Source: Amorphophallus konjac
Lineage: Eukaryota; Streptophyta; Magnoliopsida; Alismatales; Araceae
Assembly: GCA_022559845.1 (NCBI GenBank)
Contig: JAHNEJ010003400.1
Location: 1 to 64,000 of the forward strand
Length of the DNA stretch: 64,000 nucleotides
Reading direction: 5' to 3'
Part shown: piece after piece, positions 1 through 14,650 of the stretch
Numbering within the stretch: the stretch's first letter is position 1
Layout: each line of letters opens with the position of its first letter
Made by a program: the position numbers and the translations under genes
Notes under the pieces: model-generated
Database searches by the model: none
Told to the model about the DNA's origin: nothing
The model's input: only the letters and a program-made list of their open reading frames with translations

Positions 1-2570
1 AATTGAACGGTCGGATGTTAGATTGGGGATCGGGGAGATGAAAGTGACTTGTCAGAACTGCGGAATCCAAATCGGATGTCCGGTTTGAGCTCGGCGCTCA
101 AAGTTCAGTTTTAAAATACACTTAGTTTAAATGAACTACCAGGTCGGGTCCGGGGGTCTAAAATTGGAAATACCGGTCAGAAGGCCGTGCCGATCATTCC
201 AACACGACCGGGGAGATGAAAGTGACTTGTCAGAACTGACGGAATCCAAATCGGATGTCCGGTTTGAGCTCGGCGCTCAAAGTTCAGTTTTAAAATACAC
301 TTAGTTTAAATGAACTATCAGGTCGGGTCCGGGGGTCTAAAATTGGAAATACCGGTCGGACGGCCGTGCCGATCATTCCAACGCGACCGGGAGATGAAAG
401 TGACTTGTCAGAACTGCGGAATCCAAATCGGATGTCCGGTTTGAGCTCGGCGCTCAAAGTTCAGTTTTAAAATACACTTAGTTTAAATGAACTACCAGGT
501 CGGGTCCGGGGGTCTAAAATTGGAAATACCGGTCAGACGGCCGTGCCGATCATTCCAACACGACCGGGGAGATGAAAGTGACTTGTCAGAACTGACGGAA
601 TCCAAATCGGATGTCCGGTTTGAGCTCGGCGCTCAAAGTTCAGTTTTAAAATACACTTAGTTTAAATGAACTATCAGGTCGGGTCCGGGGGTCTAAAATT
701 GGAAATACCGTCGGACGGCCGTGCCGATCATTCCAACGCGACCGGGGAGATGAAAGTGACTTGTCAGAACTGGCGGAATCCAAATCGGATGCCCGGTTTG
801 AGCTCGGCGCTCAAAGTTCAGTTTAAAATACACTTAGTTTAAATGAACTACCAGGTCGGGTCCGGGGGTCTAAAATTGGAAATACCGTCGGAAGGCCGTG
901 CCGATCATTCCAACACGACCGGGGAGATGAAAGTGACTTGTCAGAACTGACGGAATCCAAATCGGATGTCCGGTTTGAGCTCGGCGCTCAAAGTTCAGTT
1001 TTAAAATACACTTAGTTTAAATGAACTATCAGGTCGGGTCCGGGGGTCTAAAATTGGAAATACCGGTCGGACGGCCGTGCCGATCATTCCAACGCGACCG
1101 GGGAGATGAAAGTGACTTGTCAGAACTGGCGGAATCCAAATCGGATGTCCGGTTTGAGCTCGGCGCTCAAAGTTCAGTTTTAAAATACACTTAGTTTAAA
1201 TGAACTACCAGGTCGGGTCCGGGGGTCTAAAATTGGAAATACCGGTCAGAAGGCCGTGCCGATCATTCCAACACGACCGGGAGATGAAAGTGACTTGTCA
1301 GAACTGACGGAATCCAAATCGGATGTCCGGTTTGAGCTCGGCGCTCAAAGTTCAGTTTTAAAATACACTTAGTTTAAATGAACTATCAGGTCGGGTCCGG
1401 GGGTCTAAAATTGGAAATACCGGTCGAATGGCCGTGCCGATCATTCCAACACGACCAGGGAGATGAAAGTGACTTGTCAGAACTGACGGAATCCAAATCG
1501 GATGTCCGGTTTGAGCTCGGCGCTCAAAGTTCAGTTTTAAAATACACTTAGTTTAAATGAACTACCAGGTCGGGTCCGGGGGTCTAAAATTGGAAATACC
1601 GGTCGGACGGCCGGTGCCGATCATTCCAACACGACCGGGGAGATGAAAGTGACTTGTCAGAACTGACGGAATCCAAATCGGATGTCCGGTTTGAGCTCGG
1701 CGCTCAAAGTTCAGTTTTAAAATACACTTAGTTTAAATGAACTATCAGGTCGGGTCCGGGGGTCTAAAATTGGAAATACCGGTCGGACGGCCGTGCCGAT
1801 CATTCCAACGCGACCGGGGAGATGAAAGTGACTTGTCAGAACTGGCGGAATCCAAATCGGATGCCCGGTTTGAGCTCGGCGCTCAAAGTTCAGTTTTAAA
1901 ATACACTTAGTTTAAATGAACTACCAGGTCGGGTCCGGGGGTCTAAAATTGGAAATACCGGTCGGACGGCCGTGCCGATCATTCCAACAGCGACCGGGGA
2001 GATGAAAGTGACTTGTCAGAACTGACTGAATCCAAATCGGATGTCCGGTTTGAGCTCGGCGCTCAAAGTTCAGTTTTAAAATACACTTAGTTTAAATGAA
2101 CTATCAGGTCGGGTCCGGGGGTCTAAAATTGGAAATACCGGTCGGACGGCCGTGCCGATCATTCCAACGCGACCGGGGAGATGAAAGTGACTTGTCAGAA
2201 CTGGCGGAATCCAAATCGGATGTCCGGTTTGAGCTCGGCGCTCAAAGTTCAGTTTTAAAATACACTTAGTTTAAATGAACTACCAGGTCGGGTCCGGGGG
2301 TCTAAAATTGGAAATACCGGTCAGAAGGCCGTGCCGATCATTCCAACACGACCAGGGAGATGAAAGTGACTTGTCAGAACTGACGGAATCCAAATCGGAT
2401 GTCCGGTTTGAGCTCGGCGCTCAAAGTTCAGTTTTAAAATACACTTAGTTTAAATGAACTATCAGGTCGGGTCCGGGGGTCTAAAATTGGAAATACCGGT
2501 CGGACGGCCGTGCCAATCATTCCAACGCGACCGGGGAGATGAAAGTGACTTGTCAGAACTGGCGGAATCC

Positions 2571-5500
2571 AAAACGGATGTCCGGTTTGAGCTCGGCGCT
2601 CAAAGTTCAGTTTTAAAATACACTTAGTTTAAATGAACTACCAGGTCGGGTCCGGGGGTCTAAAATTAATTGGAAATACCGGTCAGACAGCCGTGCCGAT
2701 CATTCCAACACTACCGGGGAGATGAAAGTGACTTGTCAAACTGACGGAATCCAAATCGGATGTCCGGTTTGAGCTCGGCGCTCAAAGTTCAGTTTTAAAA
2801 TACACTTAGTTTAAATGAACTATCAGGTCGGGTCCGAGGGTCTAAAATTGGAAATACCTAGTCGGACGGCCGTGCCGATCATTCCAACACGACCGGGGAG
2901 ATGAAAGTGACTTGTCAGAACTGACGGAATCCAAATCGGATGCCCGGTTTGAGCTCGGCGCTCAAAGTTCAGTTTTAAAATACACTTAGTTTAAATGAAC
3001 TACCAAGTCGGGTCCGGGGGTCTAAAATTGGAAATACCAGTCGGACGGCCGTGCCGATCATTCCAACACGACCGGGGAGATGAAAGTGACTTGTCAGAAC
3101 TAGACGGAATCCAAATCGGATGTCCGGTTTGATCTCGGCGCTCAAAGTTCAGTTTTAAAATACACTTAGTTTAAATGAACTATCAGGTCGGGTCCGGGGT
3201 CTAAAATTGGAAATACCAGTCGGACGGCCGTGCCGATCATTCCAACACGACCGGGGAGATGAAAGTGACTTGTCAGAACTGGCGGAATCCAAATCGGATG
3301 CCCGGTTTGAGCTCGGCGCTCAAAGTTCAGTTTTAAAATACACTTAGTTTAAATGAACTACCAGGTCGGGTCCGGGGGTCTAAAATTGGAAATACCGGTC
3401 GGAAGGCCGTGCCGATCATTCCAACACGACCGGGAGATGAAAGTGACTTGTCAGAACTGACGGAATCCAAATCGGATGTCCGGTTTGAGCTCGGCGCTCA
3501 AAGTTCAGTTTTAAAATACACTTAGTTTAAATGAACTATCAGGTCGGGTCCGGGGGTCTAAAATTGGAAATACCGGTCGGACGGCCGTGCCGATCATTCC
3601 AACGCGACCGGGGAGATGAAAGTGACTTGTCAGAACTGGCGGAATCCAAATCGGATGTCCGGTTTGAGCTCGGCGCTCAAAGTTCAGTTTTAAAATACAC
3701 TTAGTTTAAATGAACTACCAGGTCGGGTCCGGGGGTCTAAAATTGGAAATACCGGTCAGAAGGCCGTGCCAATCATTCCAACACGACCAGGGAGATGAAA
3801 GTGACTTGTCAGAACTGACGGAATCCAAATCGGATGTCCGGTTTGAGCTCGGCGCTCAAAGTTCAGTTTTAAAATACACTTAGTATAAATGAACTATCAG
3901 GTCGGGTCCGGGGGTCTAAAATTGGAAATACCGGTCGGACGGCCGTGCCGATCATTCCAACGCGACCGGGGAGATGGAAGTGACTTGTCAGAACTGACGG
4001 AATCCAAATCGGATGCCCGGTTTGAGCTCGGCGCTCAAAGTTCAGTTTTAAATACACTTAGTTTAAATGAACTACCAGGTCGGGTCCGGGGGTCTAAAAT
4101 TGGAAATACCAGTCGGACGGCCGTGCCGATCATTGCCAACACGACCAGGGAGATGAAAGTGACTTGTCAGAACTGACGGAATCCAAATCGGATGTCCGGT
4201 TTGAGCTCGGCGCTCAAAGTTCAGTTTTAAAATACACTTAGTTTAAATGAACTATCAGGTCGGGTCCGGGGGTCTAAAATTAGAAATACCGGTCGGACGG
4301 CCATGCCGATCATTCCAACGCGACCGGGGAGATGAAAGTGACTTGTCAGAACTGGCGGAATCCAAATCGGATGCCCGGTTTGAGCTCGGCGCTCAAAGTT
4401 CAATTTTAAAATACACTTAGTTTAAATGAACTACTAGGTCGGGTCCGGGGGTCTAAAATTGGAAATACCGGTCGGAAGGCCGTGCCGATCATTCCAACAC
4501 GAGCCGGGGAGATGAAAGTGACTTGTCAGAACTGACGGAATCCAAATCGGATGTCCGGTTTGAGCTCGGCGCTCAAAGTTCAGTTATAAAATACACTAAG
4601 TTTAAATGAACTATCAGGTCGGGTCCGGGGGTCTAAAATTGGAAATACCGGTCGGACGGCCGTGCCGATCATTCCAACGCGACCGGGGAGATGGAAGTGA
4701 CTTGTCAGAACTGGCGGAATCCAAATCGGATGTCCGGTTTGAGCTCGGCGCTCAAAGTTCAGTTTTAAAATACACTTAGTTTAAATGAACTACCAGGTCG
4801 GGTCCGGGGGTCTAAAATTGGAAATACCGGTCAGAAGGCCGTGCCGATCATTCCAACACGACCAGGGAGATGAAAGTGACTTGTCAGAACTGACGGAATC
4901 CAAATCGGATGTTCGGTTTGAGCTCGGCGCTCAAAGTTCAGTTTTAAAATACACTTAGTTTAAATGAACTATCAGGTCGGGTCCGGGGGTCTAAAATTGG
5001 AAATACCGGTCGGACGGCCGGTGCCGATCATTCCAACGCGACCGGGGAGATGAAAGTGACTTGTCAGAACTGGCGGAATCCAAATCGGATGTCCGGTTTG
5101 AGCTCGGCGCTCAAAGTTCAGTTTTAAAATACACTTAGTTTAAATGAACTACCAGGTCGGGTCCGGGGGTCTAAAATAATTGGAAATACCGGTCAGACAG
5201 CCGTGCCGATCATTCCAACACTACCTGGGAGATGAAAGTGACTTGTCAGAACTGATGGAATCCAAATCGGATGTCCGGTTTGAGCTCGGCGCTCAAAGTT
5301 CAGTTTTAAAATACACTTAGTTTAAATGAACTATCAGGTCGGGTCCGGGGGTCTAAAATTGGAAATACTAGTCGGACGGCCGTGCCGATCATTCCAACAC
5401 GACCGGGGAGATGAAAGTGACTTGTCAGAACTGACGGAATCCAAATCGGATGCCCGGTTTGAGCTCGGCGCTCAAAGTTCAGTTTTAAAATACACTTAGT

Positions 5501-5870
5501 TTAAATGAACTACCAGGTCGGGTCCGAGGGTCTAAAATTGAAAATACCAGTCGGACGGCCGTGCCGATCATTCCAACACGACCGGGGAGATGAAAGTGAC
5601 TTGTCAGAACAGACGGAATCCAAATCGGATGTCCGGTTTGAGCTCGGCGCTCAAAGTTCAGTTTTAAAATACACTTAGTTTAAATGAACTATCAGGTCGG
5701 GTCCGGGGGTCTAAAATTGGAAATACCAGTCGGACGGCCGTGCCGATCATTCCAACGCGACCGGGGAGATGAAAGTGACTTGTCAGAACTGGCGGAATCC
5801 AAATCGGATGCCCGGTTTGAGCTCGGTGCTCAAAGTTCAGTTTTAAAATACACTTAGTTTAAATGAACTA
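2571..5870. repeat. Higher-order block, first copy
   Basis: This block of satellite monomers recurs about 8.78 kb downstream. Rare private variants are shared at a constant offset: AAAACGGATG (2571 and 11351), TTGTCAAACTGACGG (2734 and 11514), TAGTATAAATG (3881 and 12661), CAATTTTAAAATAC (4401 and 13181), CAGTTATAAA (4581 and 13360) and GCTCGGTGCT (5821 and 14600). The block spans many monomers, so it arose by duplication of a multi-monomer segment and not by homogenisation of single units. Confidence 0.85.
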
Positions 5871-8800
5871 CCAAGTCGGGTCCGGGGGTCTAAAATTGGA
5901 AATACCAGTCGGACGGCCGTGCCGATCATTCCAACACGACCGGGGAGATGAAAGTGACTTGTCAGAACAGACAGAATCCAAATCGGATGTCCGGTTTGAG
6001 CTCGGCGCTCAAAGTTCAGTTTTAAAATACACTTAGTTTAAATGAACTATCAGGTCGGGTCCGGGGGTCTAAAATTGGAAATACCAGTCGGACGGCCGTG
6101 CCGATCATTCCAACGCGACCGGGGAGATGAAAGTGACTTGTCAGAACTGGCGGAATCCAAATCGGATGCCCGGTTTGAGCTCGGCGCTCAAAGTTCAGTT
6201 TTAAAATACACTTAGTTTAAATGAACTACCAGGTCGGGTCCGGGGGTCTAAAATTGGAAATACCGGTCGGAAGGCCGTGCCGATCATTCCAACACGACCG
6301 GGGAGATGAAAGTGACTTGTCAGAACTGACGGAATCCAAATCGGATGTCCGGTTTGAGCTCGGCGCTCAAAGTTCAGTTTTAAAATACACTTAGTTTAAA
6401 TGAACTATCAGGTCGGGTCCGGGGGTCTAAAATTGGAAATACCGGTCGGACGGCCGTGCCGATCATTCCAACGCGACCGGGGAGATGAAAGTGACTTGTC
6501 AGAACTCGCGGAATCCAAATCGGATGTCCGGTTTGAGCTCGGCGCTCAAAGTTCAGTTTTAAAATACACTTAGTTTAAATGAACTACCAGGTCGGGTCCG
6601 GGGGTCTAAAATTGGAAATACCGGTCAGAAGGCCGTGCCAATCATTCCAACACGACCAGGGAGATGAAAGTGACTTGTCAGAACTGACGGAATCCAAATC
6701 GGATGTCCGGTTTGAGCTCGGCGCTCAAAGTTCAGTTTTAAAATACACTTAGTTTAAATGAACTATCAGGTCGGGTCCGGGGGTCTAAAATTGGAAATAC
6801 CGGTCGGACGGCCGTGCTGATCATTCCAACGCGACCGGGGAGATGGAAGTGACTTGTCAGAACTGACGGAATCCAAATCGGATGCCCGGTTTGAGCTCGG
6901 CGCTCAAAGTTCAGTTTTAAAATACACTTAGTTTAAATGAACTACCAGGTCGGGTCCGGTGGTCTAAAGTTGGAAATACCAGTCGGACGGCCGTGCCGAT
7001 CATTCCAACACGACCAGGGAGATGAAAGTGACTTGTCAGAATTGACGGAATCCAAATCGGATGTCCGGTTTGAGCTCGGCGCTCAAAGTTCAGTTTTAAA
7101 ATACACTTAGTTTAAATGAACTATCAGGTCGGGTCCGGGGGTCTAAAATTGGAAATACCGGTCGGACGGCCATGCCGATCATTCCAACGCGACCGGGGAG
7201 ATGAAAGTGACTTGTCAGAACTGGCGGAATCCAAATCGGATGCCCGGTTTGAGCTCGGCGCTCAAAGTTCAGTTTTAAAATACACTTAGTTTAAATGAAC
7301 TACCAGGTCGGGTCCGGGGGTCTAAAATTGGAAATACCGGTCGGAAGGCCGTGCCGATCATTCCAACACGGCCGGGGAGATGAAAGTGACTTGTCAGAAC
7401 TGACGGAATCCAAATCGGATGTCCGGTTTGAGCTCGGCGCTCAAAGTTCAGTTTTAAAATACACTTAGTTTAAATGAACTATCAGGTCGGGTCCGGGGGT
7501 CTAAAATTGGAAATACCGGTCGGACGGCCGTGCCGATCATTCCAACGCGACCGGGGAGATGGAAGTGACTTGTCAGAACTGGCGGAATCCAAATCGGATG
7601 TCCGGTTTGAGCTCGGCGCTCAAAGTTCAGTTTTAAAATACACTTAGTTTAAATGAACTACCAGGTCGGGTCCGGGGGTCTAAAATTGGAAATACCGGTC
7701 AGAAGGCCGTGCCGATCATTCCAACACGACCAGGGAGATGAAAGTGACTTGTCAGAACTGACGGAATCCAAATCGGATGTCCGGTTTGAGCTCGGCGCTC
7801 AAAGTTCAGTTTTAAAATACACTTAGTTTAAATGAACTATCAGGTCGGGTCCGGGGGTCTAAAATTGGAAATACCGGTCGGACGGCGGTGCCGATCATTC
7901 CAACGCGACCGGGGAGATGAAAGTGACTTGTCAGAACTGGCGGAATCCAAATCGGATGTCCGGTTTGAGCTCGGCGCTCAAAGTTCAGTTTTAAAATACA
8001 CTTAGTTTAAATGAACTATCAGGTCGGGTCCGGGGGTCTAAAATTGGAAATACCGGTCGGACGGCCATGCCGATCATTCCAACGCGACCGGGGAGTTGAA
8101 AGTGACTTGTCAGAACTGGCGGAATCCAAATCGGATGCCCGGTTTGAGCTCGGCGCTCAAAGTTCAGTTTTAAAATACACTTAGTTTAAATGAACTACCA
8201 GGTCGGGTCCGGGGGTCTAAAATTGGAAATACCGGCGGACGGCCGTGCCGATCATTCCAACGCGACCGGGGAGATGAAAGTGACTTGTCAGAACTGGCGG
8301 AATCCAAATCGGATGTCCGGTTTGAGCTCGGCGCTCAAAGTTCAGTTTTAAAATACACTTAGTTTAAATGAACTATCAGGTCGGGTCCGGGGGTCTAAAT
8401 ATGGAAATACCGGTCGGACGGCCATGCCGATCATTCCAACGCGACCGGGGAGATGAAAGTGACTTGTCAGAACTGGCGGAATCCAAATCGGATGTCCGGT
8501 TTGAGCTCGGCGCTCAAAGTTCAGTTTTAAAATACACTTAGTTTAAATGAACTACCAGGTCGGGTCCGGGGGTCTAAAATTGGAAATACCGGTCAGAAGG
8601 CCGTGCCGATCATTCCAACACGACCAGGGAGATGAAAGTGACTTGTCAGAACTGACGGAATCCAAATCGGATGTCCGGTTTGAGCTCGGCGCTCAAAGTT
8701 CAGTTTTAAAATACACTTAGTTTAAATGAACTATCAGGTCGGGTCCGGGGGTCTAAAATTGGAAATACCGGTCGGACGGCCGTGCCGATCATTCCAACGC

Positions 8801-11350
8801 GACCGGGGAGATGAAAGTGACTTGTCAGAACTGGCGGAATCCAAATCGGATGTCCGGTTTGAGCTCGGCGCTCAAAGTTCAGTTTTAAAATACACTTAGT
8901 TTAAATGAACTACCAGGTCGGGTCCGGGGGTCTAAAATTAATTGGAAATACCGGTCAGACAGCCGTGCCGATCATTCCAACACTACCGGGGAGATGAAAG
9001 TGACTTGTCAGAACTGACGGAATCCAAATCGGATGTCCGGTTTGAGCTCGGCGCTCAAAGTTCAGTTTTAAAATACACTTAGTTTAAATGAACTATCAGG
9101 TCGGGTCCGGGGGTCTAAAATTGGAAATACTAGTCGGACGGCCGTGCCGATCATTCCAACACGACCGAGGAGATGAAAGTGACTTGTCAGAACTGACGGA
9201 ATCCAAATCGGATGCCCGGTTTGAGCTCGGCGCTCAAAGTTCAGTTTTAAAATACACTTAGTTTAAATGAACTACCAAGTCGGGTCCGGGGGTCTAAAAT
9301 TGGAAATACCAGTCGGACGGCCGTGCCGATCATTCCAACACGACCGGGGAGATGAAAGTGACTTGTCAGAACAGACGGAATCCAAATCGGATGTCCGGTT
9401 TGAGCTCGGCGCTCAAAGTTCAGTTTTAAAATACACTTAGTTTAAATGAACTATCAGGTCGGGTCCGGGGGTCTAAAATTGGAAATACCAGTCGGACGGC
9501 CGTGCCGATCATTCCAACGCGACCGGGGAGATGAAAGTGACTTGTCAGAACTGGCGGAATCCAAATCGGATGCCCGGTTTGAGCTCGGCGCTCAAAGTTC
9601 AGTTTTAAAATACACTTAGTTTAAATGAACTACCAGGTCGGGTCCGGGTGTCTAAAATTGGAAATACCGGTCGGAAGGCCGTGCCGATCATTCCAACACG
9701 ACCGGGGAGATGAAAGTGACTTGTCAGAACTGACGGAATCCAAATCGGATGTCCGGTTTGAGCTCGGCGCTCAAAGTTCAGTTTTAAAATACACTTAGTT
9801 TAAATGAACTATCAGGTCGGGTCCGGGGGTCTAAAATTGGAAATACCGGTCGGACGGCCGTGCCGATCATTCCAACGCGACCGGGGAGATGAAAGTGACT
9901 TGTCAGAACTGGCGGAATCCAAATCGGATGTCCGGTTTGAGCTCGACGCTCAAAGTTCAGTTTTAAAATACACTTAGTTTAAATGAACTACCAGGTCGGG
10001 TCCGGGGGTCTAAAATTGGAAATACCGGTCAGAAGGCCGTGCCGATCATTCCAACACGACCAGGGAGATGAAAGTGACTTGTCAGAACTGACGGAATCCA
10101 AATCGGATGTCCGGTTTGAGCTCGGCGCTCAAAGTTTAGTTTTAAAATACACTTAGTTTAAATGAACTATCAGGTCGGGTCCGGGGGTCTAAAATTGGAA
10201 ATACCGGTCAGAAGGCCGTGCCGATCATTCCAACACGACCAGGGAGATGAAAGTGACTTGTCAGAACTGACGGAATCCAAATCGGATGTTCGGTTTGAGC
10301 TCGGCGCTCAAAGTTCAGTTTTAAAATACACTTAGTTTAAATGAACTATCAGGTCGGGTCCGGGGGTCTAAAATTGGAAATACCGGTCGGACGGCGGTGC
10401 CGATCATTCCAACACGACCGGGGAGATGAAAGTGACTTGTCAGAACTGGCGGAATCCAAATCGGATGTCCGGTTTGAGCTCGGCGCTCAAAGTTCAGTTT
10501 TAAAATACACTTAGTTTAAATGAACTATCAGGTCGGGTCCGGGGGTCTAAAATTGGAAATACCGGTCGGACGGCCATGCCGATCATTCCAACGCGACCGG
10601 GGAGATGAAAGTGACTTGTCAGAACTGGCGGAATCCAAATCGGATGCCCGGTTTGAGCTCGGCGCTCAAAGTTCAGTTTTAAAATACACTTAGTTTAAAT
10701 GAACTACCAGTCGGGTCCGGGGGTCTAAAATTGGAAATACCGGTGGACGGCCGTGCCGATCATTCCAACGCGACCGGGGAGATGAAAGTGACTTGTCAGA
10801 ACTGGCTGAATCCAAATCGGATGTCCGGTTTGAGCTCGGCGCTCAAAGTTCAGTTTTAAAATACACTTTGTTTAAATGAACTATCAGGTCGGGTCCGGGG
10901 GTCTAAATATGGAAATACCGGTCGGACGGCCGTGCCGATCATTCCAACGCGACCGGGGAGATGAAAGTGACTTGTCAGAACTGGCGGAATCCAAATCGGA
11001 TGTCCGGTTTGAGCTCGGCGCTCAAAGTTCAGTTTTAAAATACACTTAGTTTAAATGAACTACCAGGTCGGGTCCGGGGGTCTAAAATTGGAAATACCGG
11101 TCAGAAGGCCGTGCCGATCATTCCAACACGACCAGGGAGATGAAAGTGACTTGTCAGAACTGACGGAATCCAAATCGGATGTCCGGTTTGAGCTCGGCGC
11201 TCAAAGTTCAGTTTTAAAATACACTTAGTTTAAATGAACTATCAGGTCGGGTCCGGGGGTCTAAAATTGGAAATACCGGTCGGACGGCCGTGCCGATCAT
11301 TCCAACGCGACCGGGGAGATGAAAGTGACTTGTCAGAACTGGCGGAATCC

Positions 11351-14300
11351 AAAACGGATGTCCGGTTTGAGCTCGGCGCTCAAAGTTCAGTTTTAAAATA
11401 CACTTAGTTTAAATGAACTACCAGGTCGGGTCCGGGGGTCTAAAATTAATTGGAAATACCGGTCAGACAGCCGTGCCGATCATTCCAACACTACCGGGGA
11501 GATGAAAGTGACTTGTCAAACTGACGGAATCCAAATCGGATGTCCGGTTTGAGCTCGGCGCTCAAAGTTCAGTTTTAAAATACACTTAGTTTAAATGAAC
11601 TATCAGGTCGGGTCCGAGGGTCTAAAATTGGAAATACTAGTCGGACGGCCGTGCCGATCATTCCAACACGACCGGGGAGATGAAAGTGACTTGTCAGAAC
11701 TGACGGAATCCAAATCGGATGCCCGGTTTGAGCTCGGCGCTCAAAGTTCAGTTTTAAAATACACTTAGTTTAAATGAACTACCAAGTCGGGTCCGGGGGT
11801 CTAAAATTGGAAATACCAGTCGGACGGCCGTGCCGATCATTCCAACACGACCGGGGAGATGAAAGTGACTTGTCAGAATAGACGGAATCCAAATCGGATG
11901 TCCGGTTTGATCTCGGCGCTCAAAGTTCAGTTTTAAAATACACTTAGTTTAAATGAACTATCAGGTCGGGTCCAGGGGTCTAAAATTGGAAATACCAGTC
12001 GGACGGCCGTGCCGATCATTCCAACACGACCGGGGAGATGAAAGTGACTTGTCAGAACTGGCGGAATCCAAATCGGATGCCCGGTTTGAGCTCGGCGCTC
12101 AAAGTTCAGTTTTAAAATACACTTAGTTTAAATGAACTACCAGGTCGGGTCCGGGGGTCTAAAATTGGAAATACCGGTCGGAAGGCCGTGCCGATCATTC
12201 CAACACGACCGGGGAGATGAAAGTGACTTGTCAGAACTGACGGAATCCAAATCGGATGTCCGGTTTGAGCTCGGCGCTCAAAGTTCAGTTTTAAAATACA
12301 CTTAGTTTAAATGAACTATCAGGTCGGGTCCGGGGGTCTAAAATTGGAAATACCGGTCGGACGGCCGTGCCGATCATTCCAACGCGACCGGGGAGATGAA
12401 AGTGACTTGTCAGAACTGGCGGAATCCAAATCGGATGTCCGGTTTGAGCTCGGCGCTCAAAGTTCAGTTTTAAAATACACTTAGTTTAAATGAACTACCA
12501 GGTCGGGTCCGGGGGTCTAAAATTGGAAATACCGGTCAGAAGGCCGTGCCAATCATTCCAACACGACCAGGGAGATGAAAGTGACTTGTCAGAACTGACG
12601 GAATCCAAATCGGATGTCCGGTTTGAGCTCGGCGCTCAAAGTTCAGTTTTAAAATACACTTAGTATAAATGAACTATCAGGTCGGGTCCGGGGGTCTAAA
12701 ATTGGAAATACCGGTCGGACGGCCGTGCCGATCATTCCAACGCGACCGGGGAGATGGAAGTGACTTGTCAGAACTGACGGAATCCAAATCGGATGCCCGG
12801 TTTGAGCTCGGCGCTCAAAGTTCAGTTTTAAAATACACTTAGTTTAAATGAACTACCAGGTCGGGTCCGGGGGTCTAAAATTGGAAATACCAGTCGGACG
12901 GCCGTGCCGATCATTGAAACACGACCAGGGAGATGAAAGTGACTTGTCAGAATTGACGGAATCCAAATCGGATGTCCGGTTTGAGCTCGGCGCTCAAAGT
13001 TCAGTTTTAAAATACACTTAGTTTAAATGAACTATCAGGTCGGGTCCGGGGGTCTAAAATTGGAAATACCGGTCGGACGGCCATGCCGATCATTCCAACG
13101 CGACCGGGGAGATGAAAGTGACTTGTCAGAACTGGCGGAATCCAAATCGGATGCCCGGTTTGAGCTCGGCGCTCAAAGTTCAATTTTAAAATACACTTAG
13201 TTTAAATGAACTACTAGGTCGGGTCCGGGGGTCTAAAATTGGAAATACCGGTCGGAAGGCCGTGCCGATCATTCCAACACGGCCGGGGAGATGAAAGTGA
13301 CTTGTCAGAACTGACGGAATCCAAATCGGATGTCCGGTTTGAGCTCGGCGCTCAAAGTTCAGTTATAAAATACACTAAGTTTAAATGAACTATCAGGTCG
13401 GGTCCGGGGGTCTAAAATTGGAAATACCGGTCGGACGGCCGTGCCGATCATTCCAACGCGACCGGGGAGATGGAAGTGACTTGTCAGAACTGGCGGAATC
13501 CAAATCGGATGTCCGGTTTGAGCTCGGCGCTCAAAGTTCAGTTTTAAAATACACTTAGTTTAAATGAACTACCAGGTCGGGTCCGGGGGTCTAAAATTGG
13601 AAATACCGGTCAGAAGGCCGTGCCGATCATTCCAACACGACCAGGGAGATGAAAGTGACTTGTCAGAACTGACGGAATCCAAATCGGATGTTCGGTTTGA
13701 GCTCGGCGCTCAAAGTTCAGTTTTAAAATACACTTAGTTTAAATGAACTATCAGGTCGGGTCCGGGGGTCTAAAATTGGAAATACCGGTCGGACGGCGGT
13801 GCCGATCATTCCAACGCGACCGGGGAGATGAAAGTGACTTGTCAGAACTGGCGGAATCCAAATCGGATGTCCGGTTTGAGCTCGGCGCTCAAAGTTCAGT
13901 TTTAAAATACACTTAGTTTAAATGAACTACCAGGTCGGGTCCGGGGGTCTAAAATTAATTGGAAATACCGGTCAGACAGCCGTGCCGATCATTCCAACAC
14001 TACCTGGGAGATGAAAGTGACTTGTCAGAACTGATGGAATCCAAATCGGATGTCCGGTTTGAGCTCGGCGCTCAAAGTTCAGTTTTAAAATACACTTAGT
14101 TTAAATGAACTATCAGGTCGGGTCCGGGGGTCTAAAATTGGAAATACTAGTCGGACGGCCGTGCCGATCATTCCAACACGACCGGGGAGATGAAAGTGAC
14201 TTGTCAGAACTGACGGAATCCAAATCGGATGCCCGGTTTGAGCTCGGCGCTCAAAGTTCAGTTTTAAAATACACTTAGTTTAAATGAACTACCAGGTCGG

Positions 14301-14650
14301 GTCCGGGGGTCTAAAATTGGAAATACCAGTCGGACGGCCGTGCCGATCATTCCAACACGACCGGGGAGATGAAAGTGACTTGTCAGAACAGACGGAATCC
14401 AAATCGGATGTCCGGTTTGAGCTCGGCGCTCAAAGTTCAGTTTTAAAATACACTTAGTTTAAATGAACTATCAGGTCGGGTCCGGGGGTCTAAAATTGGA
14501 AATACCAGTCGGACGGCCGTGCCGATCATTCCAACGCGACCGGGGAGATGAAAGTGACTTGTCAGAACTGGCGGAATCCAAATCGGATGCCCGGTTTGAG
14601 CTCGGTGCTCAAAGTTCAGTTTTAAAATACACTTAGTTTAAATGAACTAC
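11351..14650. repeat. Higher-order block, second copy
   Basis: Second copy of the block at 2571-5870, at an offset of 8778-8780 bp. Small differences (for example CATTGCCAACACG at 4132 against CATTGAAACACG near 12911) show that the copies have begun to diverge. Just after 14.6 kb the match continues only if about one dimer is skipped, so one dimer was lost here or gained in the first copy. The insertion-bearing monomer (TAAAATTAATTGG) marks a shorter unit, occurring at 2661, 5172, 8933, 11441 and 13950. The spacings are 2511, 3761, 2508 and 2509 bp, that is about 14 or 21 monomers. Confidence 0.83.

Noticed and set aside
3869..4176. Open frames on both strands inside the satellite
   Set aside because: They follow the repeat period, arise where copy-specific indels remove stops, and have no codon bias or domain.
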